A DNA stretch of 64,000 nucleotides from Panagrolaimus kolymaensis (GCA_028622995.1 JAJQJQ010000002.1:9300001-9364000); one strand, 5' to 3'. Numbered from the stretch's first letter, positions 23,657 through 35,544 are shown. Program-made: numbers and translations. Notes: a model not told the origin generated them from the letters alone.

Positions 23657-24412
23657 ATGAATCAACAATCTAGTGCTGCTCCTTCACCAAGCTTAATTTC
23701 AATTTATTCCACTCCTCCAAAGATCCAAAACTTTTCTCTTCCAGAAAATATAATTTTTTATATATCAAAAAATCCTTTAATTCCCTATGTTTATATTAAT
23801 TGTATAAATTCGTGCAAATATTTTTATTTAAATCAACCATTAATTGTTTTTGAAAATTTGGCTGATATTCGTGGAAGTAATTTTTGGGCAGCTAAAAAAA
23901 TTAATGGATTATCTAAACCATTCAATCGTGAATCATCTTTTGTTTCTCAAAATTGGGTAATGAAAGAACTTCCAAAAGAAAAATTATGGATTTATGGCTC
24001 TTTACTTTTTGCTCCTTCCGGTGGTAAACCATCATATCCTGGTGTTTCATTATTAATTCCAAAAATTTACCGATGTAATATTACCGAATTAGAGGCATGG
24101 CAACAAAACATTACTGTTGATGAATTTGAACTTATCTCGGGAAGCCTTCAAAATCTTGAAATCTGTCATTCTTTTATTAGAAACCTTGATGGAGCTATTT
24201 TGACTATAGAAAAGATAATTGAAATGCTCTCAAATCTTCAAATATTTCACGGTATTTATAATGCTGAAGGTTTCTCTCATTTAATCACGCCTGAAACCTC
24301 TAAAGCTTTGACCAAAATTCCTCATTTTAATAATTTGAAAAGATTTTCATTTCATAATGCTCCTGGAATTGACCAAGCTCTTGTACAAGAATTAAATTGT
24401 TTACGGAAATAA
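23657..24412 (+). CDS. F-box-like protein, tandem copy 1 (internally shortened)
   Basis: Uninterrupted ORF of 251 aa. After a Ser/Pro-rich start there is LPENIIFYISKNP and YINCINSCKYFYL, which fits the F-box pattern LP.ev...I......d......vck.w seen in nematode F-box expansions. The C-terminal half is a variable, LRR-like region typical of such proteins. Compared with the copy at 25248 it lacks the segment that would span the intron and second exon. HNAPGIDQALVQELN joins directly what is SNAP...YGIDQTLVQELN in copy 2, so an internal deletion is likely. A role as substrate adaptor in SCF ubiquitin ligases is inferred from the family. Confidence 0.55.
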   Translation: MNQQSSAAPSPSLISIYSTPPKIQNFSLPENIIFYISKNPLIPYVYINCINSCKYFYLNQPLIVFENLADIRGSNFWAAKKINGLSKPFNRESSFVSQNWVMKELPKEKLWIYGSLLFAPSGGKPSYPGVSLLIPKIYRCNITELEAWQQNITVDEFELISGSLQNLEICHSFIRNLDGAILTIEKIIEMLSNLQIFHGIYNAEGFSHLITPETSKALTKIPHFNNLKRFSFHNAPGIDQALVQELNCLRK

Positions 24413-24839
24413 AAAATATTACCTAAATAAAACCATTTTTTTCTATAGCTTTTATTTTTTTTTGATTGTTAGAGAATTGTTGTCGTAATTCGAAATAAAT
24501 ATGATGAGGATGTTAAAGAGGCAGTTTACACGAGAAAATTGGAAAATCCCATAGCAAACATAAAATTTGCAAACAGCTTTAAAAAATTGCTCACTAATTT
24601 TTTTCTTTTCTCAATGTACCTATGCTTTCTTTCCATCTTCAGCAAATCAGATTTCCCTTAATTTAAAGCTAAAAATCAAAGCAAAAAGTGCTGATGTTGA
24701 AAATAAAGTAAGTCAGTCAATCAATAATATCCATCAAAAAGAGACAAAAAAATAAAAATTCCAATCAAAAAGAGTTGTATAAAATAAAAAAAATTCTCGC
24801 TACAGCTTCATCAAAAAAAGGAAACTTTTTTTTTCATAG
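24413..24839. other. Spacer between the F-box-like tandem copies
   Basis: AT-rich. The short ORF at 24567-24755 shows no family signature and is not called. Confidence 0.35.
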
Positions 24840-25247
24840 TTTGTCGATGGCTGTTTTTTTTTGTTAATAAATTAATAATTAATAACTCGCGTTGTCATGG
24901 AGAAAGCAAAGCCTTTCGAGCTCCCTTAAAAAATATCAAATTTTTCTTTTTCTTTCTTTTTTGTACTTTGTATTATTTTTTCCATAGGCGAAATGAATGA
25001 ATCACTTTATTCACATTTAAAAGCATTTCCAAATAAGCCATTTTTTGTAATTTGCGCTCACATTCTTTTGGTTGATTTTTAGATATCTTTGTTGGATTTA
25101 TAATTTCTCGGATCATTTTTTGCTGTGCATTTTATAGTTAGTTTAATTAAACAAAGTTTGAAGGTCAAAAAAGAATCCAAACTCCATCTTTTAGTTTTTC
25201 TTATTAACATTTTTTTCAGTAATATATTAAAGCGGAAATAATTTGAA
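24840..25247 (+). repeat. Upstream part of the F-box tandem unit, copy 2
   Basis: Counterpart of 23241-23656, with TTTTTTCAG at about 25219 before the ATG at 25248. Confidence 0.65.
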
Positions 25248-26235
25248 ATGAATCAACTATCTGGTGCTGCTTCTCCATCAAGCTTAATTTCAATTTATTC
25301 CACTCCTCCAAAGATTCAAAACTTTTCTCTTCCAGAAAATATTATTTTTTATATATCAAAAAATCCCTCCACCGCAAAAGTTTATAATAAATGTATTAAT
25401 TCTTGCAAATATTTTTATTTAAATCACCCATTAATTGTTTTTGAAAATTTGACGAATGTTCGTTATTGGAATTATTGGATAGTTAGAAGAATTAATGGAT
25501 TATGTTCTCAACGCGAATCACAATCTATTATTAAAAATTGGAAAATTAAACAACTTCCCGAAGAAAAATTATGGATTGATGGCTCTTTAACTTTTACTGT
25601 TTACAATACACCATATTATGGTTTTTCATCATTAATTCCAAAAATTTATCGAAGTAAAATTACCAAATTACAATTACGGGATCAAATCATCACATTGGAT
25701 GAATTTAAAATATTTGTTTCTTCTGGATTAATTCAAGATCTTAGACTTTATTATTCTTTAATTAAAAACCTTGATGGATCTATTTTGATTTTAGAAAAAA
25801 TAATTGAAATTCTCCCGGATCTTACAGTATTTAAATGTATACATAATTCTGAAAATTGCTCTCATTTAATCAAGTCAGAAACCGCTAAAGCTTTGATCAA
25901 AATTCCTCAATTTAATAATATGGATTTTTTTCTATTGAAAATGTTCCTGAAGCTTTTGATTTTATTGCCTTTTTTGACGGTTTAAAAGTAAGTCAACCAA
26001 CATATAATATTTAAATTTAAAATAATAACAATTGTTAAAGTTATTTTAGAAACCAATAAAAATGACTATTAAACTTGAGTTTAATATTCTCATTTCTGAT
26101 AATTATAAACAACAAATAAATAATTTTATTGTTGATTTGATTTCTAATGCACCAAATACTGAAAATCAAACTCCATATCTTTGGTATTATGGAATTGACC
26201 AAACTCTTGTACAAGAATTAAATCTTTTACCGTAA
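25248..26235 (+). pseudogene. F-box-like protein, tandem copy 2, with a frameshift at a T run
   Basis: About 70% alike to copy 1 by eye. The first frame runs from 25248 to NNMDFF. At the T run (about 25923-25930) the frame must shift by one base to continue SIENVPEAFDFIAFFDGLK, then a GTAAGT donor and a second exon (about 26050-26235) ending YGIDQTLVQELNLLP. Without the shift the ORF ends at 25985 in hydrophobic nonsense. Either a genuine pseudogene or a homopolymer sequencing error. The F-box-like start LPENIIFYISKNP is kept. Confidence 0.55.
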
Positions 26236-26910
26236 ATAAAAATATTACCTAAATAAAAGCTCTTTTTTTCTGTGATTTTTATTTTTTTCTGATTGTTATA
26301 GTATTGTTTTTGTTATTCAAAATTAATGTGATAAGAATATTAACAGGTGATTAAGGAGAAAATTAGAAAACACCGGAGCAAACATAAAATTTGCCTAAAA
26401 ATTTTACCAAAAAAAATTTACAAATACAAGAAAGCAAATTATAATACATAAAAATAAATCTAATCTTTGATTCTAAAATGAATACAAAAAAATATTTTAT
26501 TATTAAAATTCTATACAAAAAAAAATTGGCAGAAAAATGAGATAAATCACAACAAAGAAAATGCAACAAAGCTTTTTTTTTCTAAATTTAAATCAAAAAA
26601 TTATCATAACAATAAAATTTTTCTTTAACAAAAAATATCGAAGAAGCAAGAATTCAAATGGTAATCATCAGCACGTGATTTTTCTTTTCTTCTTTTTCTT
26701 CCTTCTTTTCACAATTTTTAAAACATACTTAATTTTTTTCCTTTTATTAAATAATGACGAATCATAGCTCATTTTTTTTATTGTAGGTAGGGCAACAAAA
26801 TACAATAATATCTTCTCTGTTTGCAATATATAAATAGGTATAACAAAAAAAAATTTTTTGTTATTTTTTTTATTGAAATCAGTGTTTCTCGAAAATTGCT
26901 AGAAATAATC
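26236..26910. other. Intergenic, no gene seen
   Basis: AT-rich; short ORFs here are compositionally biased. The tail end is the putative promoter of the vWA/lectin gene. Confidence 0.35.
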
Positions 26911-29037
26911 ATGGTTGGATTCAATAAGGTTATGATTTTAGTTGCTGTTTGCCTGCTTTTTGTTGTTGGTGGAAATCGAGCTCAAACGTCGTCAACCATA
27001 ACTCCAGAAACTTATAGTCCAGTTACCGATAGCGCCAATACATCAATAACATATGAAGCTTCTGAGGAAGTTGAAACAACATCATCGCCTTCATCTCAAG
27101 GTTCCCCTTCAGATTATCCTGCATCAAATGGCATGGATCGAGAATGTGGATGCACAAGAAGTAAAATTTGGTTAGATATCGTCGCTGTTATTGATACATC
27201 CATTTCCATGGGGCAAGAAGGTTTATCTCAAGTTCAAGCAAATTTGGATACCATCGTTCATGAATTAACTCTAAACTCAACCCCTGGATATTCATCAAGA
27301 ATTTCCATTGTTACTTTTGCTACTAATGCCACGATCGTTGCTGGATTAAATGTTTTTAATAATTCAAATGATTTTGAAAATGCCATTTTTAATATTTCTC
27401 TTAGCAATGGCGATAGCAAAGTTAATATTTTAGCGTAAGTATTATGCTAATTTTAAAGTTGTATAAAATTAAATAAGAAATAATATTTTTTAGGGGCCTC
27501 CAAGCAGCCAATAGCATTCTTGAAATTTCCAGCACTCAACCCAATCGTCGCAGAGTTGTCATTCTTTACACATCAGCTTATGAGTAAGTTTTCGCTAATA
27601 GAAATTTTCTATTTATAAATTATTGTTTTTAGTAATGCTGGATTTGAAAGTCCTCTTCTTATATCTAAAAACATGCGGGAAGACAACATCAAACTTATCA
27701 CCATTGCATTTGCTCAAAGCATGGGTTCAAGTGATGTTGATAAAGTTGGAGAACTTGCATATCCTGGTTTTGATTTAACTAATAATCAAAATGATTTAAT
27801 TGATAAAATGGCACTTCTTCAGTTTCTCCACCCTACTTTTTCACTTTTTTTCATTTTCCTCTTATTTTACAGGGGGGACCAAGGCATTTTCGGTATTTCA
27901 TAGGGAGGACCAAGGAATTTTTTATTTTCATATTTTTTTGTTTTTTTTAAAGAAGTAATAGAACCATGGATCCTTTTACTTTTTGGATCCTTGGATTATG
28001 GATCCTTTTTAGGATCTGGATCTTTAATATTCTTTATAGGATCTGGATCTTAATTTATGGGTAATGGATCTTTAAGAACCTTTTTGTTGGGATCTTCCTT
28101 TTTTCGGATCTTTAATAACCTTTATAGATTCTAGATCCTTTGACATTTTAAAGCACTTCAAAATTTAATCTTTTACTAAAAAAAAAATTGTAACTCTTTT
28201 TATTTGTTGAATTTCAATATATTCAAGTTTGAAACAAAGGTCTTTGAAGCTTCTATAGTTGAGTGGTTAGTACTCTTGACTGTGAGAAAGTCAAAAGTTC
28301 TACTCCCTCTTGAAGAAAAAAAATTCCTTTGGTCTCCCCTGTGAAAGTAGGAAATTCCCTTGGTCCCCCCTGTAAAATAAGAGGAAAATGAAAAAAAGTG
28401 AAAAAATAGGGTGGAGAAACTGAAGAAGTTCCGTAATTTTTAGCTAATTGTTTCTGCCCACCGAATTGGAGACAATACACTGAAAATTTCGAAGATAAAT
28501 TTGCTCATGGATTTGGTATTTGTTTATTCCATTCTAACATTCAAGCTGGATGGACCCCAGCTTCACGGGCTTGCAGAATGGAACAACCTGGGGCATATTT
28601 GGTAACTGAAACCACTCAAATGAAACACGATTTTAATTTTGGTAAAGTAAAAAATTTATTTTAAGGTTTTTATTATTTAATAATTTAAATTTTAGCATAT
28701 TCCCAAGCTTCTTCCATTGATAAACAAAATTCATATCATATTGGATTAGAATATATTAATGGAGATTATGAATGGCAGCAATCAAATCAAAGTGCCAATG
28801 TTCAAGTAAGTTTACTTTATCCCTGTCTCAAAATAAACCTAAAACCTTCAGGTAAATAATTATCCATATAATTTTTGGAATGCTGGATTTCCAAATAACA
28901 CCGTTGGATCTTGCATTAAAGTTGACAAAATTTCTGCTGATCAAGAAGAATATAAATGGACTAATGAAAATTGTTTTGTTGCCCTAAATTATATTTGTGA
29001 AGTTAGCGCTTGTGATACAGATACATATTGTCCTTAA
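26911..29037 (+). CDS. Secreted vWA plus C-type lectin protein, interrupted by a fold-back element
   Basis: Exons 26911-27434, 27494-27583, 27633-about 27812, then 28444-28641, 28696-28805 and 28852-29037. The start at 26911 gives a signal peptide ending NRAQ, then a Thr/Ser-rich linker and a vWA domain with the MIDAS-type DTSIS (DxSxS), VILYTSAYD and an ITIAFAQ strand. The second half is a C-type lectin domain: NCFCPPNW, a WTPASRAC start of helix 2, HIGLEY, WNAGFP, CIKV and the closing NENCFVALNYICE. C. elegans has secreted clec proteins of this vWA-CTLD order, often pathogen-responsive. A 617-bp inverted-repeat element sits between the exon coding for the last vWA helix and the first CTLD exon, and no normal donor is visible at that junction. 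The full-length protein may therefore not be made. Confidence 0.7.
27962..28140. repeat. GGATC-rich degenerate short repeats
   Basis: Repeated ATGGATCC, GGATCTGGATCTT and GGATCCTT strings in imperfect tandem, inside the fold-back element. Confidence 0.55.
28248..28316 (+). other. tRNA-like sequence inside the fold-back element
   Basis: TAGTTGAGTGG matches the pol III A-box consensus. A TGACT/AGTCA stem encloses a 7-nt loop GTGAGAA with T in the second position. A degenerate B box (AGTTCTACTCC) follows, and the ends CTTC/GAAG could pair. The T arm does not pair properly, so it is a tRNA-derived relic or SINE-like head, not a working tRNA. Confidence 0.35.
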
Positions 29038-30216
29038 AATTTGATCATATTTTTGAAGTTTAATAATCTTAATTTTAACAACAAAAAAAAAGTATTTTTG
29101 GTAATTTTTTACAAAACAAAATAAATTTTTGAACCTTTTCTAAAAATTATAACCAACATTTTTTATTTTTATTGGAATCAAGAAAAAATAAATTTTCAAG
29201 CTGTTCGTTACACTTTTTATTTTGCTTGTTTTACAAAATGTTTCACTATCCAATAAACTGCAAAATAAACTCTTATTTTACTTTCCAAAGACATAGACTA
29301 AAAATATTTGATAATTTTTTTTATTTAATACAAAAAATATAATTTCAATACAATTTTACTTAATTTGTTTATTCCTTTTAAAATATAAATAGATATATAA
29401 TGGTTCTTAACCATAAATTAAAACTAAGAACCCTAATCGGAATCGTCTACATCAGAATATAAAGAATAATATTTATGTTTTTGTTTTTTTACTTTTGGTT
29501 CGCTAATTGTCATTTTCTTTATATTTCATATTAGCAGTTATATTAAAAATCAATCCATTATAAATTTCTATTTCTTTTTTCAATAGCTATGTTTACAGAA
29601 GAGGTAAAAACTCTAACATTTCAAACATTGCAAAATTCAAAAAAATGTAATATGAAAATAAAGGCCCGAATTTATGGAGATTATTACATTTATAAAAAAA
29701 AATAAAAAATAACTTAAATATTCAAAAAAAAGAAATAAAAATGTTGTCCCTCGAAAAAAAGAGCTAAAAATATGAAAGAAATTTTGCAGACTTTTTTTCG
29801 GCAAGAAAGAAAAATTGTTTTGCATTCACAAAAATACCTTTAAAAAAAAGAATATGTTTTTCGGTGCCATTGACATATCTTTTTTATTACTTGCACAAGC
29901 AAGAAAAAAATGAATTGTCTATGAGGCAGAATAAAAGAAATAGGTCAATGCACCCCAAAAAATGTGTTTGTGTTATTGCAAAGCATTTTTTTCCTTATTC
30001 GCCAAGAAAAAAATGCCATTATTGCTTTCTCACCCAGTGCAAAAAATTTTTTTTCGTACTTTGTAGTTTGCTTTTTCATTTACTCAGTTTTTTTGCCACT
30101 TTTTTTGTTGTTGCGAAAAGTGTTTACTTTTTTTTTTGAATATTTTATTTTTTTACTTTTTTCTTTACATAAAGATTTTTTTAATCTTAAATACCAAATA
30201 AAGATGATATTAACCT
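29038..30216. other. Long gene-poor interval
   Basis: Very AT-rich with long A/T runs. A 25-codon minus-strand frame at about 29435-29512 (ending YSDVDDSD) could be a terminal exon but is unsupported. Other ORFs are Phe-rich noise. Confidence 0.35.
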
Positions 30217-30512
30217 AAAACTCCATCCATTTTGACCTCTTCAAGTGAAACTGATGCAGCACAGCTCTTTCAAAATGTCAAATTACTTGAAACCTCATCA
30301 AACAACAGCAGCGTCGAATTTGAAAATGCAACACCGAACCCATCTTCTGAAATTGAAAAACACCACGAAATTAATTCAGAAATCATTGGTTAGTTTAAAA
30401 ACTTTTTTAAATAAATAAACAATCCTTTCATAAAAAAATTTAAGATGAAAATTACCTTCAAAATGCTGAACACTCCGGTGATGCTTTGGAACAAAGCCCA
30501 GATAAAAAATAA
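30217..30512 (+). pseudogene. 3' fragment of an unknown gene (two exons)
   Basis: About 30217-30388 encodes a Ser/Glu/Asn-rich stretch (SETDAAQLFQNVKLLE, NPSSEIEKHHEI). It joins in phase across a GTTAGT..TTTAAG intron to 30445-30512 (DENYLQNAEHSGDALEQ, stop TAA). Base composition is less extreme than the surroundings, suggesting real coding sequence, but no start codon or 5' exons are visible. It may be a relic. Confidence 0.3.
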
Positions 30513-30724
30513 ATGGCAAATACTATCAGGATGTTCGGAAAGTTCGTGCCGCGGTAAAACCAATTGGCCAACCAATCTTGTAAGCAAACCGACTTTTTAA
30601 TCGAGTTAATAGCTATTGTGCTTTCAATTTTTTTTTATTTAATAAAATATCAAAAAAAATATTCAAAAGTTTAAAAAAATCCATTTTATCACAAAATAAT
30701 TTCATAAAACTAAAAATTAAGGTT

Positions 30725-31365
30725 TTAACAATGTTTTCGTTCATCAGCAAATTTTTGGTTTAAACTAAGGATGCCGGCATCAAACACTCGTTCAGGATTT
30801 GCTCCACTTGAAACATATTCATCGGGAATTTCAATGTTGACTTTTACTTCACATTCATTAGTTCTACCACATCGATGATAACTGAAATAAAAAATTCAAA
30901 TATTATAACAAAAATCTTAGAAAACTAAATTTTTTTTAAGGCAAGAAAAATGACATAAAGTCTCAGAACGAAATATTTTTTTACTTTAGAATTATAATAA
31001 ACAATGAATTTTTATTTTAAGAATTAAGATATTTTTGAAAAAATTAATTAGCAAGTGCCAAGTTTAAAAGATACAACACTTACATGGAAAGTCGAGGATC
31101 GATGGAAGTGATTTCATTTCCATAACCAGAAAGTTCAAATCTTCCATCAGTATCCGTGATGCCTTCAGCCATTTTATCATCTGGGCTATTTGGATCATAA
31201 TCAAAGAGTTTAACTTTTATATTTGCCGCTGGTCGGCCGTCACATGTTAATCTTCCACGAACTGCAGCGGATTGAGTTGGCCCTATACCCCAATATCCAG
31301 AAGCACATGCAATGCCAAAAAAAAAGAAAAAATAAGGTTGATTCCGCTATGAAATTGAAAAACAT
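30725..31365 (-). pseudogene. Transthyretin-like (TTL/ttr) secreted protein with a frameshift in the signal peptide
   Basis: Two exons (31365-31084 and 30881-30725). The mature region is a classic nematode transthyretin-like domain: GPTQSAAVRGRLTCDGRPA, IKVKLFDYD, DGRFELSGYG, a Cys-containing YHRCGRTNEC and a closing P.EYV...FDAG. The ATG at 31365 leads into a hydrophobic leader, but a run of 9 Ts (complement of 31317-31325) puts it one base out of frame with GIACASGYWG. Eight Ts would make the gene intact, and total exon length is 3n+1. It is therefore either a homopolymer error in an otherwise good gene or a very young pseudogene. TTL proteins are abundant secreted proteins of nematodes, mostly of unknown ligand. 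Confidence 0.75.
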
Positions 31366-32139
31366 CGATACTCTAATTAAATAACCTGAAAATGCGGGAC
31401 CACAAAAAGAATGAAGTTGCCGTCCTTAATAGAATCAATACAAAAAAAAAACAATTCTAATACAATAATTTCTTTTTTACATTCAACTTTAAGAAAGAAA
31501 TAAACTAGAGAGATTTTTTTATTAAAGTTTTTCCAAAGCTTATTTTAATTATATACTCTAATAGTTACAAAATTGAAAAGGTGGGAACAAAAAAAAATTT
31601 CCTCATGTCTCATTTCCTAAATTTTAAGTATGGTAAAATTTGTATTTTTTACCACTAACTGAAACGATACTGTGCTTTTTTGTATTTCACTATTGAAACT
31701 CTCGTGCACTTGAGTAACAAGGGCGAAAACAATTTTTAGTCTTTCAAGTAATTTAATTTTTAAAATTTCACATACTTAGTCAACCATTTTTTCTCACACA
31801 AGCTTTTCAAATTAACTAAATAAATATTTTTTCTTCTTTTTTCATTTGGCAATTAGCTAATTTCAAAAGTTTTTAAAAGTGTAATTAGACTTGAGTTAAA
31901 ATTAAAATACAATGATCAAATCCTATGACAATTTATCAAAAGAAATATTTGTATTTTCTTAAAAATGGAAATAGGCTACATTGTCGAGCAGAGCAAAAGA
32001 GCATAAAAGCCTGAGAAAAGAAAAACAAAATAATTCTTTGAAATTAATAATATTGAAATTTTTGTTTTTAATTTTAATAAAAAAATTAAGAAGAAACAAA
32101 AATTTTCTAACTTAATTCCTTATTTAAATTACTTAGAAA
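31366..32139. other. Intergenic, no gene seen
   Basis: AT-rich spacer between divergent genes. A TTACTTAG acceptor at about 32135 lies immediately before the receptor ATG (possible spliced-leader site). Confidence 0.35.
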
Positions 32140-33492
32140 ATGAATGACATTGTTGCATTTCTTATTAATTTTATTGTAAGTTTTTTTAGTCCATCCCAGA
32201 ATAAATAAAGGCCATGAATGACTTCGAAATCTTCAAAAATATAAAAACTCTTGTTTTTTTAACTAAAGTTTTTTTTTGTCGCATCTCAAAAATTTTTTAG
32301 ATTGGTTCTGGCATATTAATTTGCTGTTATTTATCATTGAAAATTATTTTTTCTAATGCATTTTTTCATAGTCCATTTGGTTATATTTGTGCTGGACAAA
32401 GTATAGCTGAATTTGTATGGGCTATATGTTTCACATTTTATGCAGCACCTATGTGTCTTTGGTAAATTTTTATAAAAAATCTTTTTATTTTCTTATAAAA
32501 ATATTTTTACCATAATTTTTAGGGGAACCAAAGGTTCTATCGATTTAATTTCCGTAATCTTTGGGCAAATATTAATGTTTTTTAATTTTTTAACCTTATT
32601 TTTTCTTCTTATAAAATCAGTAAATCGATTTCACGCAATTATTTGTCCAATTCATTATCGAACAAAAGTTACAACAAATATTGTTAAAATTATTATTGGA
32701 GTTCAAATAATTTTAGCATTTATATGTTTGATTCCATTTTTATTTCCAACATGTAATTTATATTTTAATAATGAATTTTATTATTGGATGCCTCGTGATC
32801 CTTCGTGTGCATGGGGAAGCTATGTTCATGGAAATGTTTTATTGGCGGTTGTAATTGTTACAGTAACTTGTGATGGAACAACTTTGTTTTATTCTATTCT
32901 TTTTAAAAAGAAACTTCGTGAGTTTTTAACAAAAGTTGAAGTTCGAAACCCAAACCTTATTTATTTTATTTTAGTTGCTAAAAAGAAAGTTTTTTTTACA
33001 AAAAAAATTTAAATTATTATTTCCTAATTAATTTTTTTTTGATTTTCATTTATTATTCATTTTTTCCTTTTTTCAGAACAACTTTCTGCATTAAATTATG
33101 CCAAAGAAAAGAAATTCTTTTTTCAAGTTTGTTCTTATTCTATCAAATTAAGCATAAAAGACTAAACAATTATTTTTTTAGACGTGTATTGCAACATTAT
33201 TCCATGTATTTGCATATCTTTGTACATATGTTTTTTCAAAGTATACTACTAATCCAGCATTCCAATATTTATTTTCCACCCCTCCATGGCTTATGTTTAC
33301 ATTATCCAATGAGTACGAAAAAAACCTTGATTTATTAATTTCGAATTTTTTTTTGTTAATTTTAACTTTTTCAGATTAACTTTCGTTTTATTCAGCTACC
33401 ACACAATTAAGAAATCAAGCAGCAGCGTTATGGTGTCTAAAGCCACTGTGGTAGCAACAAATGCCAAAACTCGAAGCACTATAAATGGATAA
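32140..33492 (+). CDS. Serpentine chemoreceptor, Srx-like 7TM GPCR
   Basis: Six exons (32140-32175, 32301-32461, 32523-32917, 33077-33126, 33182-33312, 33375-33492) join with consistent phases to 296 aa. Features in order: TM1 from the N-terminus; FGYICAGQSIAEFVW in TM2 (compare the FG.LC.S.AIAD of Srx receptors); LLIKSVNRFHAIICPIHY at the end of TM3 (DRY-equivalent NRF.AI..P..Y); KEKKFFFQTCIATLFHV leading into TM6; NPAFQYLFSTPPW between TM6 and TM7; and a Ser/Lys-rich tail ending NAKTRSTING. Such receptors sit in chemosensory cilia. The Srx assignment is from motif memory and should be read as the family or a near relative. Confidence 0.75.
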
Positions 33493-34299
33493 ACTTTAAA
33501 TTAAATTTTAAAAAATTTAGTTAAAAATTTTTTTGTTTGGTAGTGAGTTTGTAATGTTTGATTTCAAAAATCCTCAAGTGTCACTGACCTACCTCATCGT
33601 TTGTATAAATAAAAGATTGTTTCTTTCTTAAATAAATTTATTTAAAAAAAAAAGAAAATTATGAAATTTAAAAAAATTTGAATTAACTTTTAAATCGAAA
33701 CATTATAAACATACTAAATTTGGGTTGGTCGATAAGATTATTACAGCAGAATCACAATTTGCGATAAATTCAAGAAATTTTTTCTATGGTTCGTGATATG
33801 ATGTAATATGATGTTAGAAAATTAAAGTGGACAAATTTTTGTTAATTTTAAATGGAAACAAATAATATTTTATTTTTGATAAGAAATAACCAATAACGGT
33901 GAATTGGCTTGAAAGTTAACGAAAAAATCAGCATTGCTGTGCTACTGCATTAAAAAAACAAGAGAAGAAGCCTCATTAAAATGTTATCTTATCACCGCTT
34001 AAAATTATGCTTAACGGTTATTGATTAATTTATGAACAATAAATTTGATATATGGTCTTATTAGAAAAAGGCGGACAAGAAAATGAAAAAAATCACAAGT
34101 TGTTTCTTTAGGAATCAACATTTTTTAAACTGACGCTTATTTTTATTTTTTTAGTATTATAATTTCAATTAAATCTTAAATATTTATGCTTTTTTTATCT
34201 GGTTTATTTATATAAATGCAACTCGAGTTCAGTGTGCAAAATTACCGCTATTCAAAAAAAATTTGATATATTTATTTTTTTTATCCTAATTATTTTAGA
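33493..34299. other. Intergenic, no gene seen
   Basis: AT-rich. It ends in TAATTATTTTAG directly before ATG 34300, a possible spliced-leader acceptor. Confidence 0.35.
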
Positions 34300-34706
34300 A
34301 TGCCTTCCAATCATCGAAAAAATCCATCGAGAAATCCACTCTCTGAAACGAGCATTGATATGACTAATATTCCTCCTATTGTAGAAATAATGAACGAAAA
34401 TTCATTGACCTCTCGAAGAATTAGTGAAACTCGACCAAATTATAATCAAAGGGTTGCTTTGCCAAAGCAAGATCACAATAAGGGTAAGGATTAAAATTTA
34501 AAGATGCCATTCCAACTTAAACCTTAATATTTAAGTTTTAATACATTTCAGGTACTTTTGAGTGCTGTATAATTTTTATCGGTTTTTTATTAATTGGCAC
34601 ATTGATATCTATAGTAGTAGCTTTGTATATGGGTGTTCATGCAATAAATTCATTTAAAAATGAAATGGTTGATTGGAGAGATAGCAATAACCACAACTAT
34701 GGTTAA
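34300..34706 (+). CDS. Short polar protein with one C-terminal transmembrane helix
   Basis: Two exons (34300-34483 and 34552-34706) give 112 aa. The first 60 residues are polar with many Asn, Ser, Arg and Pro. One hydrophobic helix follows (CCIIFIGFLLIGTLISIVVALYM), then a short tail ending NNHNYG. The design parallels 2400-2883 (intron just before the TM, G split by the intron). Function unknown; a small single-pass or tail-anchored protein. Confidence 0.55.
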
Positions 34707-35540
34707 GGAATAATTGTTACAGAACCGGCTTTAAAATTTAATTCTTTATTAAATTTATATTATAAGTTTTTTTGTAAAAAGCTATAAATATTTTTAAATT
34801 TATTTGTTCAATATCTAAGATTGTCAGTTTCCAGTATTCTTCGTTCACGGATTTAATAAATTTTAAAAAATAAACCATGCTTAGCAACTGCCAAATAATT
34901 GAAAGCAAAAATAACAAAAACAACATTTAAAATAAGAAAGAATTTCATTTCATAAAAGTATCTGTCAATACATTAGAATGACGCTTTAAATAAACATTTT
35001 TTTGGTTCATTTTATACCAAAAGTGTACATAATTATTTAAATATTACTGCTGATAAAATTGCATAAGTCATTCTTGAAAAACATAGGTATGGCTTTGATC
35101 AAGTACAGGTAATTTTTTCCACGTTGGAGCTCTTTTTTTTAAAACTATAAAAGTTGCCAATCAAGTTGCAAATAAAAAAGCTATTACTTGCTTTTAAAAG
35201 TTATCTTTCTTTAAAATAAAAAAAATTTCATCGAGGTAAATCAAATAAAAAATATTAAAAAAATCAAATATTCAAAACAAAAAAAACTTTTAATTTTATT
35301 TCTAAATTTAAAACTTTACGTGTTCAAAATTTTTTACGACCAAAAAAGGCATGGAAGCACTTTTCACAATTGTGAAACTTAATTTATTGCAAAAGATCCA
35401 AGAGGTAGTGTTTTTGTGATTTTTCCTTCCAACAATTTTCTTTAAAAGTTTCCAATGCACTTTTTGAATGAAGTGAAAAAATAAAATAAGGAAAAGCTTT
35501 TAAAAACTTTATTAAAAATTCAAATTAACCATTGTTTAAA
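34707..35540. other. Intergenic, no gene seen
   Basis: AT-rich. The last 60 bases (AAAAGCTTTTAAAAACTTTA and after) belong to the upstream block shared by the Cys-rich genes. Confidence 0.35.
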
Positions 35541-35544
35541 AATT

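Larger units (their letters stand above)
27813..28429. mobile_element. Fold-back (MITE-like) element in the vWA/lectin gene
   Basis: Terminal inverted repeats of about 72 bp beginning ACTTCTTCAGTTTCTCCACC, nearly perfect, with a diverged inverted continuation (AGGGAGGACCAAGGAATTTTTT). The interior holds a GGATCC/GGATCT-rich stretch and a tRNA-like segment. No transposase ORF. No clear target duplication is seen. Confidence 0.75.

Noticed and set aside
28248..28316. Functional tRNA gene
   Set aside because: T arm does not pair and the B box is degenerate; kept only as a tRNA-like relic.
29864..30218. Overlapping Phe-rich ORFs
   Set aside because: Composition follows T runs; no homology, signal or splice support.
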